Of a stretch of 64,000 bases of DNA, positions 55,101-60,275 are shown piece after piece (position 1 is the first letter of the stretch; the number at the start of each line of letters is the position of its first letter). A program made the position numbers and the translations under genes. The notes under the pieces were generated by a model. It worked only from the letters and a program-made list of their open reading frames with translations. It was not told the origin of the DNA and did not search any database. The stretch covers positions 248,001 through 312,000 of the forward strand of contig JACEFZ010024488.1 in assembly GCA_014155875.1 (NCBI GenBank), read 5' to 3'. This stretch comes from Cepaea nemoralis (lineage: Eukaryota; Mollusca; Gastropoda; Stylommatophora; Helicidae).

Positions 55101-55221
55101 ATTGGTTATATTTAGAAAAATTAACATTCAGCTGAGTTCCTAGAGATTTCAGTAATTCATCAGTTTCAAATGGAGACTGGCTTGTCCCGCTGGCAGCTTT
55201 TCTGTTACACACAGCTGCCAT
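34052..55221 (-). CDS. C20orf96: C20orf96-like coiled-coil gene (DUF4618 family), nine exons found
   Basis: The exons, in transcript order, are 55221-55047, 53125-52980, 47387-47288, 44996-44897, 44436-44357, 41680-41603, 40069-39968, 35278-35213 and 34194-34052. Phases agree at every junction except 52980 to 47387, where one base pair of phase is unaccounted for, so at least one exon is missing there; the last exon is also not found. Identification rests on the conserved core NYKDKEYPVKELMISKLHM after a coiled coil, and on NLRLQLFPEFFPTRD near the end, both of which I recall from C20orf96/DUF4618 proteins. The predicted protein is Lys/Glu-rich, largely coiled coil, with no membrane segment; the N-terminus is basic. 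Function in the family is not established, so none is proposed. The introns hold most of the arrays in the window. Confidence 0.68.
34590..34692 (-). repeat. LINE family k extreme 3' fragment
   Basis: Reverse complement of the end at 41455-41535: TCTGAGCCATTGAGGTTCTT, TGCTGCAGATACAATCCGTC and a TTC-repeat tail. Confidence 0.75.
34744..35165. mobile_element. Short non-autonomous hAT element with perfect target duplication
   Basis: Left end CAGTGGTTCACAACCGG; right end, read inward, CAGTGGTTCTCAAACTTTTT. Flanked by TATTAAAG at 34736-34743 and 35166-35173, a perfect 8-bp duplication. 422 bases with poly-G-rich interior and no coding capacity. Inserted in an intron of the C20orf96-like gene. Confidence 0.92.
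35213..35278 (-). CDS. C20orf96: C20orf96-like exon (22 codons)
   Basis: Acceptor ATTTCAG, ESVARIPPGLEKMALQNMMM plus RK, donor GTAGGT; phase 0 at both ends. Confidence 0.72.
35620..36345 (+). pseudogene. LINE family g copy, frame-broken
   Basis: Gives EQLGLELNCKKTQIMVITRK, LTSDGRCLEEIRTRIAMTKV, MSFAARKRVLRCFIEPVLLY, GCEAWTLRRQDEKQLM and a later GRWRSK-like segment with a 3' end ATGGCACATGATGATGATGA. Several frame breaks; 5'-truncated. Confidence 0.85.
36346..36665. other. Unassigned intron sequence
   Basis: Contains fragments similar to other LINE-flanking sequence (GGTTCTTGAGAGGAATGTTG) but no domain. Confidence 0.35.
36668..39515. repeat. 20-bp-unit minisatellite, about 2.85 kb
   Basis: Roughly 140 units of CACCCACACATGTAGGCAGG. 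Variants are CACCC/CACAC(AC), TGTAGG/TGCAGG, GGCAGG/GGTAGG/GGCTGG/AGACAGG and optional four-base GGCA insertions. A block of about 100 bases starting near 38277 is repeated at about 38377, so units are arranged in higher-order duplications. The minus strand has no stop codon in any frame, giving three overlapping frames of 901-945 codons; these are not genes. It lies in an intron of the C20orf96-like gene. Confidence 0.97.
39968..40069 (-). CDS. C20orf96: C20orf96-like coiled-coil exon (34 codons)
   Basis: Acceptor TGCACAG, then EDQDDLEHIIETELEKYGKE and RIRLVNNVICKSAE, donor GTAAAA. Heptad-like Leu/Ile spacing. Confidence 0.75.
40310..40500. repeat. Two-copy tandem duplication, about 110 bp
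   Basis: CTAGTCAGAGAAAATATTGC and TGGGGACTGAACTCTGACCA occur twice, spaced by about 105-110 bases. Confidence 0.88.
40683..40935 (+). pseudogene. LINE family g fragment
   Basis: ATACCACAATGTAATGTACG, AGTACAACTATCTTGGAATA, CATCTGATGGGAGGTGCTTT and AAAAGATGTAATTTG match the region between motif C and GCEAW of the 30.6-kb copy. Confidence 0.8.
41060..41535 (+). pseudogene. LINE C-terminal fragment (family k)
   Basis: MYGSETWSTTKGVEALLQTF, ENKVLRCIFGPTGD, then in another frame RPRGRPRRRWRDNIYTDLQA and DEWRRIVSAAKNLNGSE, ending in a GAA-repeat tail. A LINE RT C-terminus unlike families a, c and g. Confidence 0.85.
41603..41680 (-). CDS. C20orf96: C20orf96-like exon with DKEYPVK motif
   Basis: Acceptor CAACAG, then DKEYPVKELMISKLHMEMDS and IKNLHQ, donor GTAGGT; phase 0 both ends. 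DKEYPVK is the best family signature here. Confidence 0.78.
41781..42747. other. Intron sequence, no feature recognised
   Basis: A pyrimidine-rich TTCTTCTCC stretch lies at 42235-42315. A minus frame MFGHSYGPIYDEFRKGK at 42430-42480 follows an AG, but including it would break the YK/DKEYPVK junction, so I do not call it an exon. Confidence 0.45.
42748..43700. repeat. 32-bp minisatellite
   Basis: About thirty units of GTGTGGTGATTCAGGGAATC followed by ATCAAGGACAAT, with CGTTGAGG, TTGTTGAGG and TCAAGG variants. Some units lack the ATC step. It lies in an intron of the C20orf96-like gene. Confidence 0.95.
43722..44012 (+). mobile_element. SINE family D, best full-length copy
   Basis: tRNA-like head (GGTCGCCATGGGCAAAAGG ... 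AGGTAGCAGGTTCAACCCCT), body with GTCCTTGACATGGAAATGTA, TCTGAAGTCGGAGTGGGTTT and AAAGCTAATCCACACGCAAA, ending CAAAGAGAGCCAATGAAAAA. It follows the 32-bp array directly. Confidence 0.85.
44060..44335 (-). repeat. LINE family g 3' fragment
   Basis: ATCATGTGCCATATTGATAT, ATGATCGCCAGAGTCGCGGA, GGCCAAGCCATCTAGGTATT and TAACGTGCCTAAAATATTGT match the 3' end of the copy at 30.56 kb. Diverged and frame-broken. Confidence 0.75.
44357..44436 (-). CDS. C20orf96: C20orf96-like coiled-coil exon
   Basis: Acceptor ACTCGAAG (weak tract); reads ALEQDVDRLDRQLRSKQEE and VQFLRNYK, donor GTAAGT. Joins in phase to the exon above and to DKEYPVK below. Confidence 0.76.
44650..44820 (-). repeat. SINE-like repeat B, copy 3
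   Basis: (TTC)n, TGCGTTCATCCGGAGTTTTT, GACGTGATTGCGTTGTGCCT, GCGCCGTTAAGCCGAAACAT and GTTGACCGGGTTAACCTTCC. The best-preserved copy. Confidence 0.82.
44897..44996 (-). CDS. C20orf96: C20orf96-like coiled-coil exon
   Basis: Acceptor TTTCCAG, GSIVALNSNFAKEISEVKRE, LEETKESIQRRLE plus one base, donor GTAAGA. Strong heptad pattern. Confidence 0.78.
45085..45305 (-). repeat. Dispersed repeat A, copy 6 (reverse)
   Basis: GTTAGTTGCATATCCTTTAC, GCAGTCAACCCCAGCATTTT, AGTAGTTTGCCATTGCTTTC and CGCTCGCAGCTGTGTTTCGA. The longest match to the copy at 15.94-16.21 kb. Confidence 0.82.
45540..46420 (+). repeat. Dispersed repeat F with internal 46-bp minisatellite
   Basis: Start (ACTCTGACAATGGTGTCAGT, TATGTCAGCTCTTGATGTTC, GGAAAGGCTGGCCACCTGTT) and end (CAGCTGGCTTCCTGCT) match 61830-61990. 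Between them lie about sixteen units (roughly 45640-46390) of CCCAGGCCTACCAAATGTGA, TGGTCACCACACTTCACATA and CCCACA. The 61.9-kb copy has only one equivalent unit (CACCCAGGCCTACAAAATGT). Confidence 0.9.
46421..47287. other. Intron sequence, nothing recognised
   Basis: Short open frames only. The minus frame at 46584-46793 has no domain. Confidence 0.4.
47288..47387 (-). CDS. C20orf96: C20orf96-like coiled-coil exon
   Basis: Acceptor AAATCAG, one base finishing a split codon, then LEINLDIIRGMESQEHATYA and EVKKLLRKYEKFR, donor GTGAGT. It requires two leftover bases from the preceding exon, which 53125-52980 does not supply. Confidence 0.72.
47462..47690 (+). mobile_element. SINE family E copy
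   Basis: GCCTGCCGGCCCGATGATGA, CCGGGTTGACCCAGCCTAAA, CAGGAAATGTCTTAGAAAGT, GCTGATTGGTCAATATAAAT and ACCATATGCCTAAAGTGC. Its 3' end merges with the adjacent minisatellite. Confidence 0.82.
47665..48022. repeat. 44-bp minisatellite expanded from the SINE E 3' end
   Basis: Eight units of GCCTTAAGGCATGTGAAAGG, CTCCTGTATTATTGTGTGAA and TGAA. The first unit is continuous with the SINE E end, whose unamplified counterpart at about 26355 reads GCAGCTTAAATCGTGTAGAA then TGGTCCCTT. Confidence 0.9.
48135..49965. repeat. 50-bp minisatellite with a 200-bp higher-order period
   Basis: About 36 units of GTCTGTGGAGCAATCTGCAT, TCATCTCCCC and a 20-base variable part. The variable part takes four main forms: ATTCAACTCCCCTTGAGACA, ATGCAATTCCCCTTGTGACA, ATTCAACTCCCCTTGTGACA and ATGCAATTCCCCTTGTGCTA. 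They tend to follow one another in that order, giving a four-unit higher-order repeat with some deletions. It lies in an intron of the C20orf96-like gene. Confidence 0.95.
49966..50695. other. Intron sequence, possible missing exon
   Basis: A minus-strand candidate starts after TTTTTCCAG near 50400 and reads LRIKHSKQTTELYSKRSKEL. No clear donor gives the required phase. AT-rich dinucleotide runs at 50565-50695. Confidence 0.3.
50696..50945 (+). mobile_element. SINE family C copy
   Basis: GGGAGTCTCCGTGAAGAAGT, GGTCAAGCCGTCTGACTCGG, B box GGTTTGATTCC, GAGCTACGGAGTTTGTGCTT, and an end GTTGACTTTTAAGCGACTTT. One base change in box B. Confidence 0.87.
51037..52349 (-). mobile_element. Tc1-like DNA transposon, inactive
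   Basis: About 1.3 kb, the size of Tc1 elements. The ends are imperfect inverted repeats: CATTAAAAACGCACCA on the left and, read inward, CATTAAAAATACACCACTA on the right. The left flank ends in TA; the right flank reads TG, so the TA duplication is eroded. The transposase is on the minus strand. Confidence 0.85.
51229..52171 (-). pseudogene. Tc1-like transposase, frameshifted
   Basis: The first frame carries a helix-turn-helix N-terminus (LSENDRQRAIGILETGTSS, CYGITGSARDRLRSGQPR), then LQWTKQHVTWARLQWNAVLF and IDESRFNLSF (first catalytic Asp). After a frame change near 51500-51590 the second part has LLQQENAHVHTTCID and VTIDWPALSPDMTPIEYL. The usual second catalytic Asp in QQDNA appears as Glu (QQENA), and a stop replaces the Trp codon expected after PIEYL. 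Both lesions inactivate it. Confidence 0.88.
52350..52561. other. AT-rich spacer with a short duplication
   Basis: ATTCTATTTCAGATTGTTGT and TTGTTCTATTTCAGATTGTT form a two-copy repeat near 52470-52550. Confidence 0.55.
52562..52978 (-). pseudogene. LINE 3' end, CR1/Jockey-like C-terminus
   Basis: Minus frame LRTEHNRLHNHMYTKCEIS, YTCEFAPHKADHISKTAKYT and KPSGLDKQRWKINSVDH, then a tail with GAAGAAGAATG. Same family as 17138-17535, and both copies start near ACCAAAANAAAAGAAT. It lies immediately next to the C20orf96-like exon 52980-53125. Confidence 0.8.
52980..53125 (-). CDS. C20orf96: C20orf96-like exon 2 (basic N-terminal region)
   Basis: Acceptor TTTTTCAG; completes a Glu codon, then AKMTFKVGAVPRAQPSRCVS, APVGKGRRTLAKLQDEKRKR and KEKVDILE, donor GTTTGT, phase 0. 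Lys/Arg-rich. Confidence 0.72.
53165..53370. repeat. 66-bp tandem repeat, three units
   Basis: GGCAACACACATATCTTAGA, CATTCATGGGACTAGTATTG and TTTCATTTCTTACAAGC with CTGCATCATA or ATCATCATA. Confidence 0.92.
53400..53548 (-). repeat. SINE family D, 3' part (reverse)
   Basis: GCTCGTTTTGAACTCAAGTG, CTGAATTTTGCGTGTGGATT, AGCTTTCCCTATTAACAGTG and CATTCTGACTTCAG. Confidence 0.8.
53570..53725. repeat. Two-copy tandem duplication, about 70 bp
   Basis: AGTAATGCCATGCAGCTATT and CTGAGTTGTCTACTCTTGGC each occur twice. Confidence 0.9.
53760..53850 (-). repeat. LINE family g extreme 3' fragment
   Basis: CATCATCACGTGCCGTGGTG ... GGTCATGGCTCACCATCTCA ... GATCACCAGTC follow the order at 30.57-30.65 kb. Confidence 0.6.
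54025..54175. repeat. 67-bp two-copy tandem repeat
   Basis: GTTGTGTGACTGTGGGAGTT and GAAGAGGGAAGTAAGTGGGA occur twice. Confidence 0.9.
54725..55010 (-). mobile_element. SINE family D copy (reverse)
   Basis: GCTCACTTTGAACTCATGTG, CTGAATTTTGCCCATGGATT, CCCACTCCGACTTCACAGGT, GTGTAGGGGCTGAACCCCTT and CATTCAGCGACGCTGACC. Nearly full length. Confidence 0.84.
55047..55221 (-). CDS. C20orf96: C20orf96-like exon 1 with start codon (58 codons)
   Basis: The exon begins at 55226 after ATTGCAG; the first ATG lies five bases in. MAAVCNRKAASGTSQSPFET, DELLKSLGTQLNVNFSKYNQ and WQRRGRTAKSSASTGKRP follow, then one base of a split codon and donor GTAAGA. The acceptor before the ATG implies an upstream 5' UTR exon. 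Confidence 0.7.
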
Positions 55222-55499
55222 GAAATCTGCAATATGTTGATAGAAAAGTGAAGGAAAATAAAAAGTGGGGGGAGGGGGGGGGGGGGAATTGCAATAGAAT
55301 AGGCGTTTGAAAATTTTACAGATAACCAGTTTATTGGAGTTAGATAAACATGGGAAAGGATAGAGTACAAACAATACAATATATACATTACAGACACTAA
55401 TAGAAAGGTCAATAGAGACACAGAAAGACATATATTTGTGCTTCATAGATTATACTAAGGCATTTTATAAAGTAAAACATAATGAATTGATTAACACCC

Positions 55500-55655
55500 C
55501 TGGGAAGGTTAACCCGGTCAACAAATGCCCGCAGAAGTCAGATGTGTTGGCCTAACGGCGCAAGAACGCAGCTCTGCTGTAAAAAGGCACAACGCAATCA
55601 CATCTGGGAAAAAAACTCCGGATGAATGCAGAAGAAGAAGAAGAAGAATTTATTA
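55500..55655 (+). repeat. SINE-like repeat B, copy 4
   Basis: GGGAAGGTTAACCCGGTCAA, GATGTGTTGGCCTAACGGCG, GCACAACGCAATCACATCTG and CTCCGGATGAATGCAGAAGA, ending in a GAA repeat. Opposite orientation to copies 1-3. Confidence 0.82.
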
Positions 55656-55659
55656 ACAT

Positions 55660-55915
55660 GTTGGAAGATATCAACATTGATTGGAAAGATTTAAGAATAA
55701 TAAAGAATATTTTGGTCACCTGAAATGTCACAAAAGTTTGGAGAGAACAATAATGTATATGCCTGGGAAGAGAGCAAGAGGAAGGCATGTGGTGGATGAT
55801 CTCCAGATGGGTGTATCGAAAGCGGGAAATCTTGCTTATGATCGAGAGGTTTTCCGGAAGGTTGCTATGGGAGCGAGGTTCTGCAAAGGATATGCTACTG
55901 AATGAATGAATGAAT
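55660..55915 (+). pseudogene. LINE family c C-terminal fragment
   Basis: EYFGHLKCHKSLERTIMYMP, GKRARGRHVVDDLQMGVSKA and KVAMGARFCKGYATE, then a TGAATGAATGAATG tail. Partly deleted in the GRGRPKRRW region. Confidence 0.85.
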
Positions 55916-56900
55916 GAAAGAATATTTACTGGAACCAAGTAGCAGCAATTAAAATGGGAAATAAAGAGGGTAGTTACGAACAGATAAAGCTAGGAGTACA
56001 ATAGGGGTGTGTCTTGTCACCAGATCTTTTCTCCCTGTATAGCGAAGTAATAATGAGAGAGATCAAAGAGATGCCAGGAATACTAGTTGGAGGTTATAAT
56101 ATAAATAATATTCACTATGCAGATGACACAGTATTGGTGGCAGTTAATGCAATAGACTTACAACAATTGTTAGACACTGTAGTAACAGAGAGTGCAAGGA
56201 AAGGACTCTCCTTGAATATCAAGAACAGTAACAATGGTGATATCAAAGAAAATGATAACACCAAAATGTGACATAGGAATAGAAGGGAAAATTCTTAACC
56301 AAGTGGATAATTTTAAATACCTAGGGGCATTTATAACATTAGATGGAAGATGTACAACAGAGATTAAGAGCAGAATAGGGCAAGCAAAAGCCTCATTTCA
56401 GAAAATGAAGAGTATCTTATGCGATAAGTCATTATCACTGAATGTAAGAGAGTGCTGAAATGCTATATAGAACCAAATTTGCTGTATGGCAGTGAATCTT
56501 GGAATGAAAATTAACAAATTAAGAAGAAATTAGAAGCAACAGAGATGTGGTTCCTGAGACGAATGTTGCGAATTCCTTGGACTGCCAGAGTAACTAACTA
56601 TGATTGCCTGAAACAGGCTAATGAAACTAGAACACTATATACAACAATACGAAAGAGACCAACAGCCTTCTTCGGTCATGTGATAAAAAGAGAGGCATTG
56701 GAGAACATTGTGACAACTGGAAAGATCGAGGGGAAGAGAGGCAGAGGCAGACCAAGAGAAATGATGCTGGATGGATTGAGACAGTGGCATGGAGGAATAT
56801 CATCAGCAGAGTTGATCCAGAACACCAAAGACAGATCTGTGGAGAGCCATGAATGCCTACACCAGCTAGCAGAGCACTTGATGATGATGAGGTAAACATA
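55916..56900 (+). pseudogene. LINE RT fragment (family a), frame-broken
   Basis: GVCLSPDLFSLYSE-like motif B (CVLSPDLFSLYSEVIMREI), NNIHYADDTVLVAVNAIDLQ, DNFKYLGAFITLDGRCTTEI, WFLRRMLRIPWTARVTNYDC, FFGHVIKREALENIVTTGKI and RGRGRPREMMLDGLRQWHGG. At least three frame breaks and an in-frame stop. It overlaps the protein region encoded at 3722-4200. Confidence 0.9.
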
Positions 56901-57274
56901 GGTGGTGGTACCCATTACAATAAAAAAAAAAGCATATAACATAATGCAATACCATTCTACAACAAAAAATAGTCAGCACAAATATTTCTGCACCAAAACA
57001 TAAATATCATCTCATATCTTGTAGAAGTAAAACAAACAGCTGTAATTGTCACATTTGTTGTGCAATTCTGGCATCCTGGATGTCAAATAAGTTCCTAAGT
57101 TAGGTTTTATAATGACATTTCTCTAGTTTTTACAAAGTTATTGGGAAAAAAGTCCACTGAATAGAGCTGACAAATCCAAAGATACATCATTTAATCTCTA
57201 AGTCAATTACAGGCGGAGATATTAAACATACAGATGTGTGGTACATGTTTGATTTTACTGCAGTAAGGAAGCCA

Positions 57275-57410
57275 TGGTAATGCAGTGGCTAGTACTGGTG
57301 GCCTTGGGTTCGACCTGCATCAGGATGGTTTCAAATTGTAAAAACTTGACCTGCCAAAATCATTTAGTCCGGTCCTGCTAATGCAAATGCAGGTGGGACT
57401 CAAATTTCAA
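57275..57410 (+). repeat. tRNA-like SINE head
   Basis: CCATGGTAATGCAGTGGCTA and B box GGTTCGACCTGC, followed by TTCAAATTGTAAAAACTTGA. Probably a SINE related to family E, with a short body. Confidence 0.5.
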
Positions 57411-57479
57411 TAAGCCCTGGAGCTTTTTCCATAGAAGCATAAATTTATATTAAGTGAATCATAAAAATAACTTAAATGT

Positions 57480-57810
57480 TGAGAGACAAACAAGGAATGT
57501 CTAATACAGGATAGGCAAGATACACACGAGTACATAATGAAAACAAACAAGTATGCTTCTCGTTGGCTGCTCAAGGAATGTCTAATACAGGATAGATAGG
57601 ACACACACGAGTACATAATGGGACACACAAGTACACTTCTCATTGGCTGCTCAAGGAATGTCTAATACAGGATAGATAGGACACACACGAGTACATAATG
57701 TGATAGACAAGTACACTTTTCATTGGCTGCTCAAGGAATGTCTAATACAGGATAGATAGGACACACACGAGTACATAATGTGACAGACAAGTATGCTTCT
57801 CATTGGCTGC
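57480..57810. repeat. About 80-bp tandem repeat, four units
   Basis: CAAGGAATGTCTAATACAGG, ATAGATAGGACACACACGAG, TACATAATG and CTTCTCATTGGCTGCT, with unit-to-unit substitutions. Confidence 0.92.
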
Positions 57811-57953
57811 ACTGCTTTGACACAGAGGACAGTCAGAGCCAGGCAGACTGGGAGTATACACATTGTGAAAGCTAACACACTCAGAACAGAGACAAATGCA
57901 AAAAATATTGCGTCACTGGTGACACACACATTTGATAGTTATTAAAACTTGAG

Positions 57954-58598
57954 TTGTGTGACATTCTTAAACTGGTAACTATAAAGAAAAGAAAAGTTGA
58001 TGCAGTGTGTCAATCTTTTCAAGAGAAATGGACAAATGAACATTTTGTTGTTGAAGTCACAGGAAAAGAAACCTGTGTGCCAAGTTTTGGTGATGCTTTT
58101 ATGAAAATATCCAACCTGCATGGCCATTACAGCTCAAAATATGATAAACTCAATGAATCAAGAGGCCAAATGCATCCTTTTAAGTTGATAATTTTGTATG
58201 GCCAATCCAATCCAATATTTATGAAACAAAATTAAAATTTGTTCAATCTCCTTCTGCAGCGTCGGTCATAATTGAGGTCTGTTGTTTGTGAGTTTTTATA
58301 TTCTTTCCTTTCCTTGGTTATATTTTCTCCTCTCTGGTCTTCGAGTTTGGTTGGGTATTATGTGGCTCATCCTGACTGGAATTTTCATTATTGTGTTGAA
58401 TTTGTTCTCATGAGGACTGGTCCTTAGAAGGGCCTGCCAGATTCAGCAGCCTCCCAGTTGTTCACTGCTTACTCTAAAAGGACTAATCTTTAACTCTTTT
58501 AGTCCTCAGAAGGACTTGTATAACCCGCGGATGTTGCTTTAAATATCAAAATGGCCCTTGGCAGAAAGCAGATTCCCCACCCTTGTGGCACGTAAATG
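57954..58598 (+). pseudogene. hAT transposase N-terminal fragment with a right terminal end
   Basis: The frame reads KKRKVDAVCQSFQEKWTNEH, FVVEVTGKETCVP and NLHGHYSSKYDKLNESRGQM, which resembles the BED-like zinc-finger N-terminus of the hAT group that gave rise to ZBED5 and GTF2IRD2-type host proteins (KKRK.D...F.EKWT...FVE..GK..C......NL.RHYS.KH). Expected cysteines are partly lost (one Cys where two are usual). Further right, CTTGGCAGAAAGCAGATTCC and CCACCCTTG look like a hAT terminal repeat. The transposase core and left end are missing. Confidence 0.68.
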
Positions 58599-58672
58599 AT
58601 ACATTTGTTCTTTTAACATTTCAATACAACTGCCATATAAGATTATTTAAATTTAAAATATTGTAACTCACG

Positions 58673-58745
58673 TATGTCACCGTAGTGCGCCCGAATCCTC
58701 TGATATCCAACGCTCTATTAGGAGCAATAACAAAATGATATATCA
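58673..58745 (-). other. Possible 5' UTR exon of the C20orf96-like gene
   Basis: The minus strand has a donor ACATAC/GTGAGT at 58672 after a CG-containing stretch (CGGGCGCACTACGGTGAC). It is the right distance and strand for the untranslated first exon. No transcript evidence. Confidence 0.3.
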
Positions 58746-59386
58746 ACAAAATGAATTATACTCTAAGTAACTTAATTTAGTTCTATCTAGTTCTAGAACT
58801 TCATTCTACTTAAGTACTTTACTGAATCATTTTCATCTCAATCTCATCTTCGACTTCAGCGATCATGTTTGCTGTGCAACTATGCCGATAAGGGGCACAA
58901 ACAGGACCGTTTGCTTGAGGTGTTCACGGGTTCCCCGAAAATTTGTGTACAAATGTCTCACCGTGGACCAAATTTTCCATCTACTGGATGAATAAATCCT
59001 GAATCAATTTAGAGTTTTACTGTAAAACTTTCACACATCTCTCTGTTTGACGGCCATTTCAAAGGTTGCCTTAGTTATTGAAATAAAGGACTGGAACTAA
59101 TTTCATGCAATTGTTAAATAAATATAATTAATGTTATTTTTATATAGAAACGTTTTAAAGATTAATTTCCTTTGTTCATTTAATATATTTATCCGGTAAT
59201 AGTTTAATTATATTAAAGAATATTAAAGTGACTGTGACCGAACTTGTGGTGTATTCCAAGCCAACAGCTGCCGTCTGCTGGCAGACATTTGGCGGGGAAG
59301 ACGAGAGAAGAGTTGTTGAGCCTGGTGTTGGTTGTTGTTGTTGTCCTCCTTCATAATATATCGCCACCCCTCCTTCAACTGTAGCC

Positions 59387-59420
59387 ATGAAGCACATTCT
59401 GCTGGTGTTCAGCGGCCGTA
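59387..59420 (+). CDS. Candidate first coding exon of the right-hand gene
   Basis: ATG at 59387 reads MKHILLVFSGR and then CGTAG/GTGGAT or GGCC/GTAGGT. The first option can join in phase to an acceptor at 60094 (TTAG). Upstream 59270-59390 is rich in CG relative to its surroundings. Speculative. Confidence 0.3.
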
Positions 59421-59734
59421 GGTGGATTTACTTTTTAAGGAATAAATCTTCATAATATGTGTTATTGTAACTATTTAAGTATTTACCAATTTTATTTTGT
59501 TTGGACAATTTCTACCAGGATTTGATTTGTTCTTCGATAAACCGATAGGGATAACCGGGATATTTTTGTTTGGATATATAATATTAATATTTTGTCCATG
59601 TTATCCTTCACTTAAAAACCTTTAAAATCAATCATTCTCGTCAGTGATCAGTCTTCTTCAGTTAGTCGTTAGTAATATAAATATTGGAAATGCATTATTA
59701 TAATCATTAATTCATTATCATTTGTCATACAACC

Positions 59735-60010
59735 AAAACAAAGAAAATTGAAATATTGTGGTCACTTGAAACGTCATGAAAGTTTGGAAAGAACAATATT
59801 TGAATAATGGAGGCATTGGAGGGGTATGTGCCTGGGAAGAGAGGAAGAGGAAGGCAAAAGAGAAGATGGGTGCTGGATGTGGCGAATGATTTCCAGATGT
59901 TGGACGCGGGGCATCATGCTTGTGATCGAGAGGTTGTCCGGAAGGTTGTTATGAGAGCGAGGTTCTGCAAAGGACATGCTACTAAATGAATGAATGAATG
60001 AATACAACCA
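59735..60010 (+). pseudogene. LINE family c C-terminal fragment
   Basis: GYVPGKRGRGRQKRRWVLDV, HHACDREVVRKVVMRARFCK and GHATK, with an ATGAATGAATGAAT tail; an earlier stop breaks KYCGHLKRHESLERTI from it. Confidence 0.88.
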
Positions 60011-60094
60011 CCTCACTTAAATACTTTTTGTTTATTTTTGTTTTCAATATCCTGTGCACCCTGGTGATAATTGGAATCGCCCGCATTTACTTAG

Positions 60095-60275
60095 ACAGAG
60101 AGAATGTTGTCATATACTGATGATTTCTTTGTTTACTCTGGGTGAAGATGTTGCTTCCAGAGAGGCAGCTCTACAGTGCATGCAGAGGATAGCCGTGAGC
60201 AAGGAATATAATTCACCTTGTGTCAAGGACAGCACCTTTGTTAAAACAGTGACCACCGGGCCAGAAGTAGAAGAG
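60095..60275 (+). CDS. Unidentified gene, exon a
   Basis: Acceptor TTAG or TTAGACAG near 60094-60098, then RECCHILMISLFTLGEDVAS, REAALQCMQRIAVSKEYN and SPCVKDSTFVKTVTTGPEVE plus E; donor GTAACA, phase 0. Confidence 0.55.
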
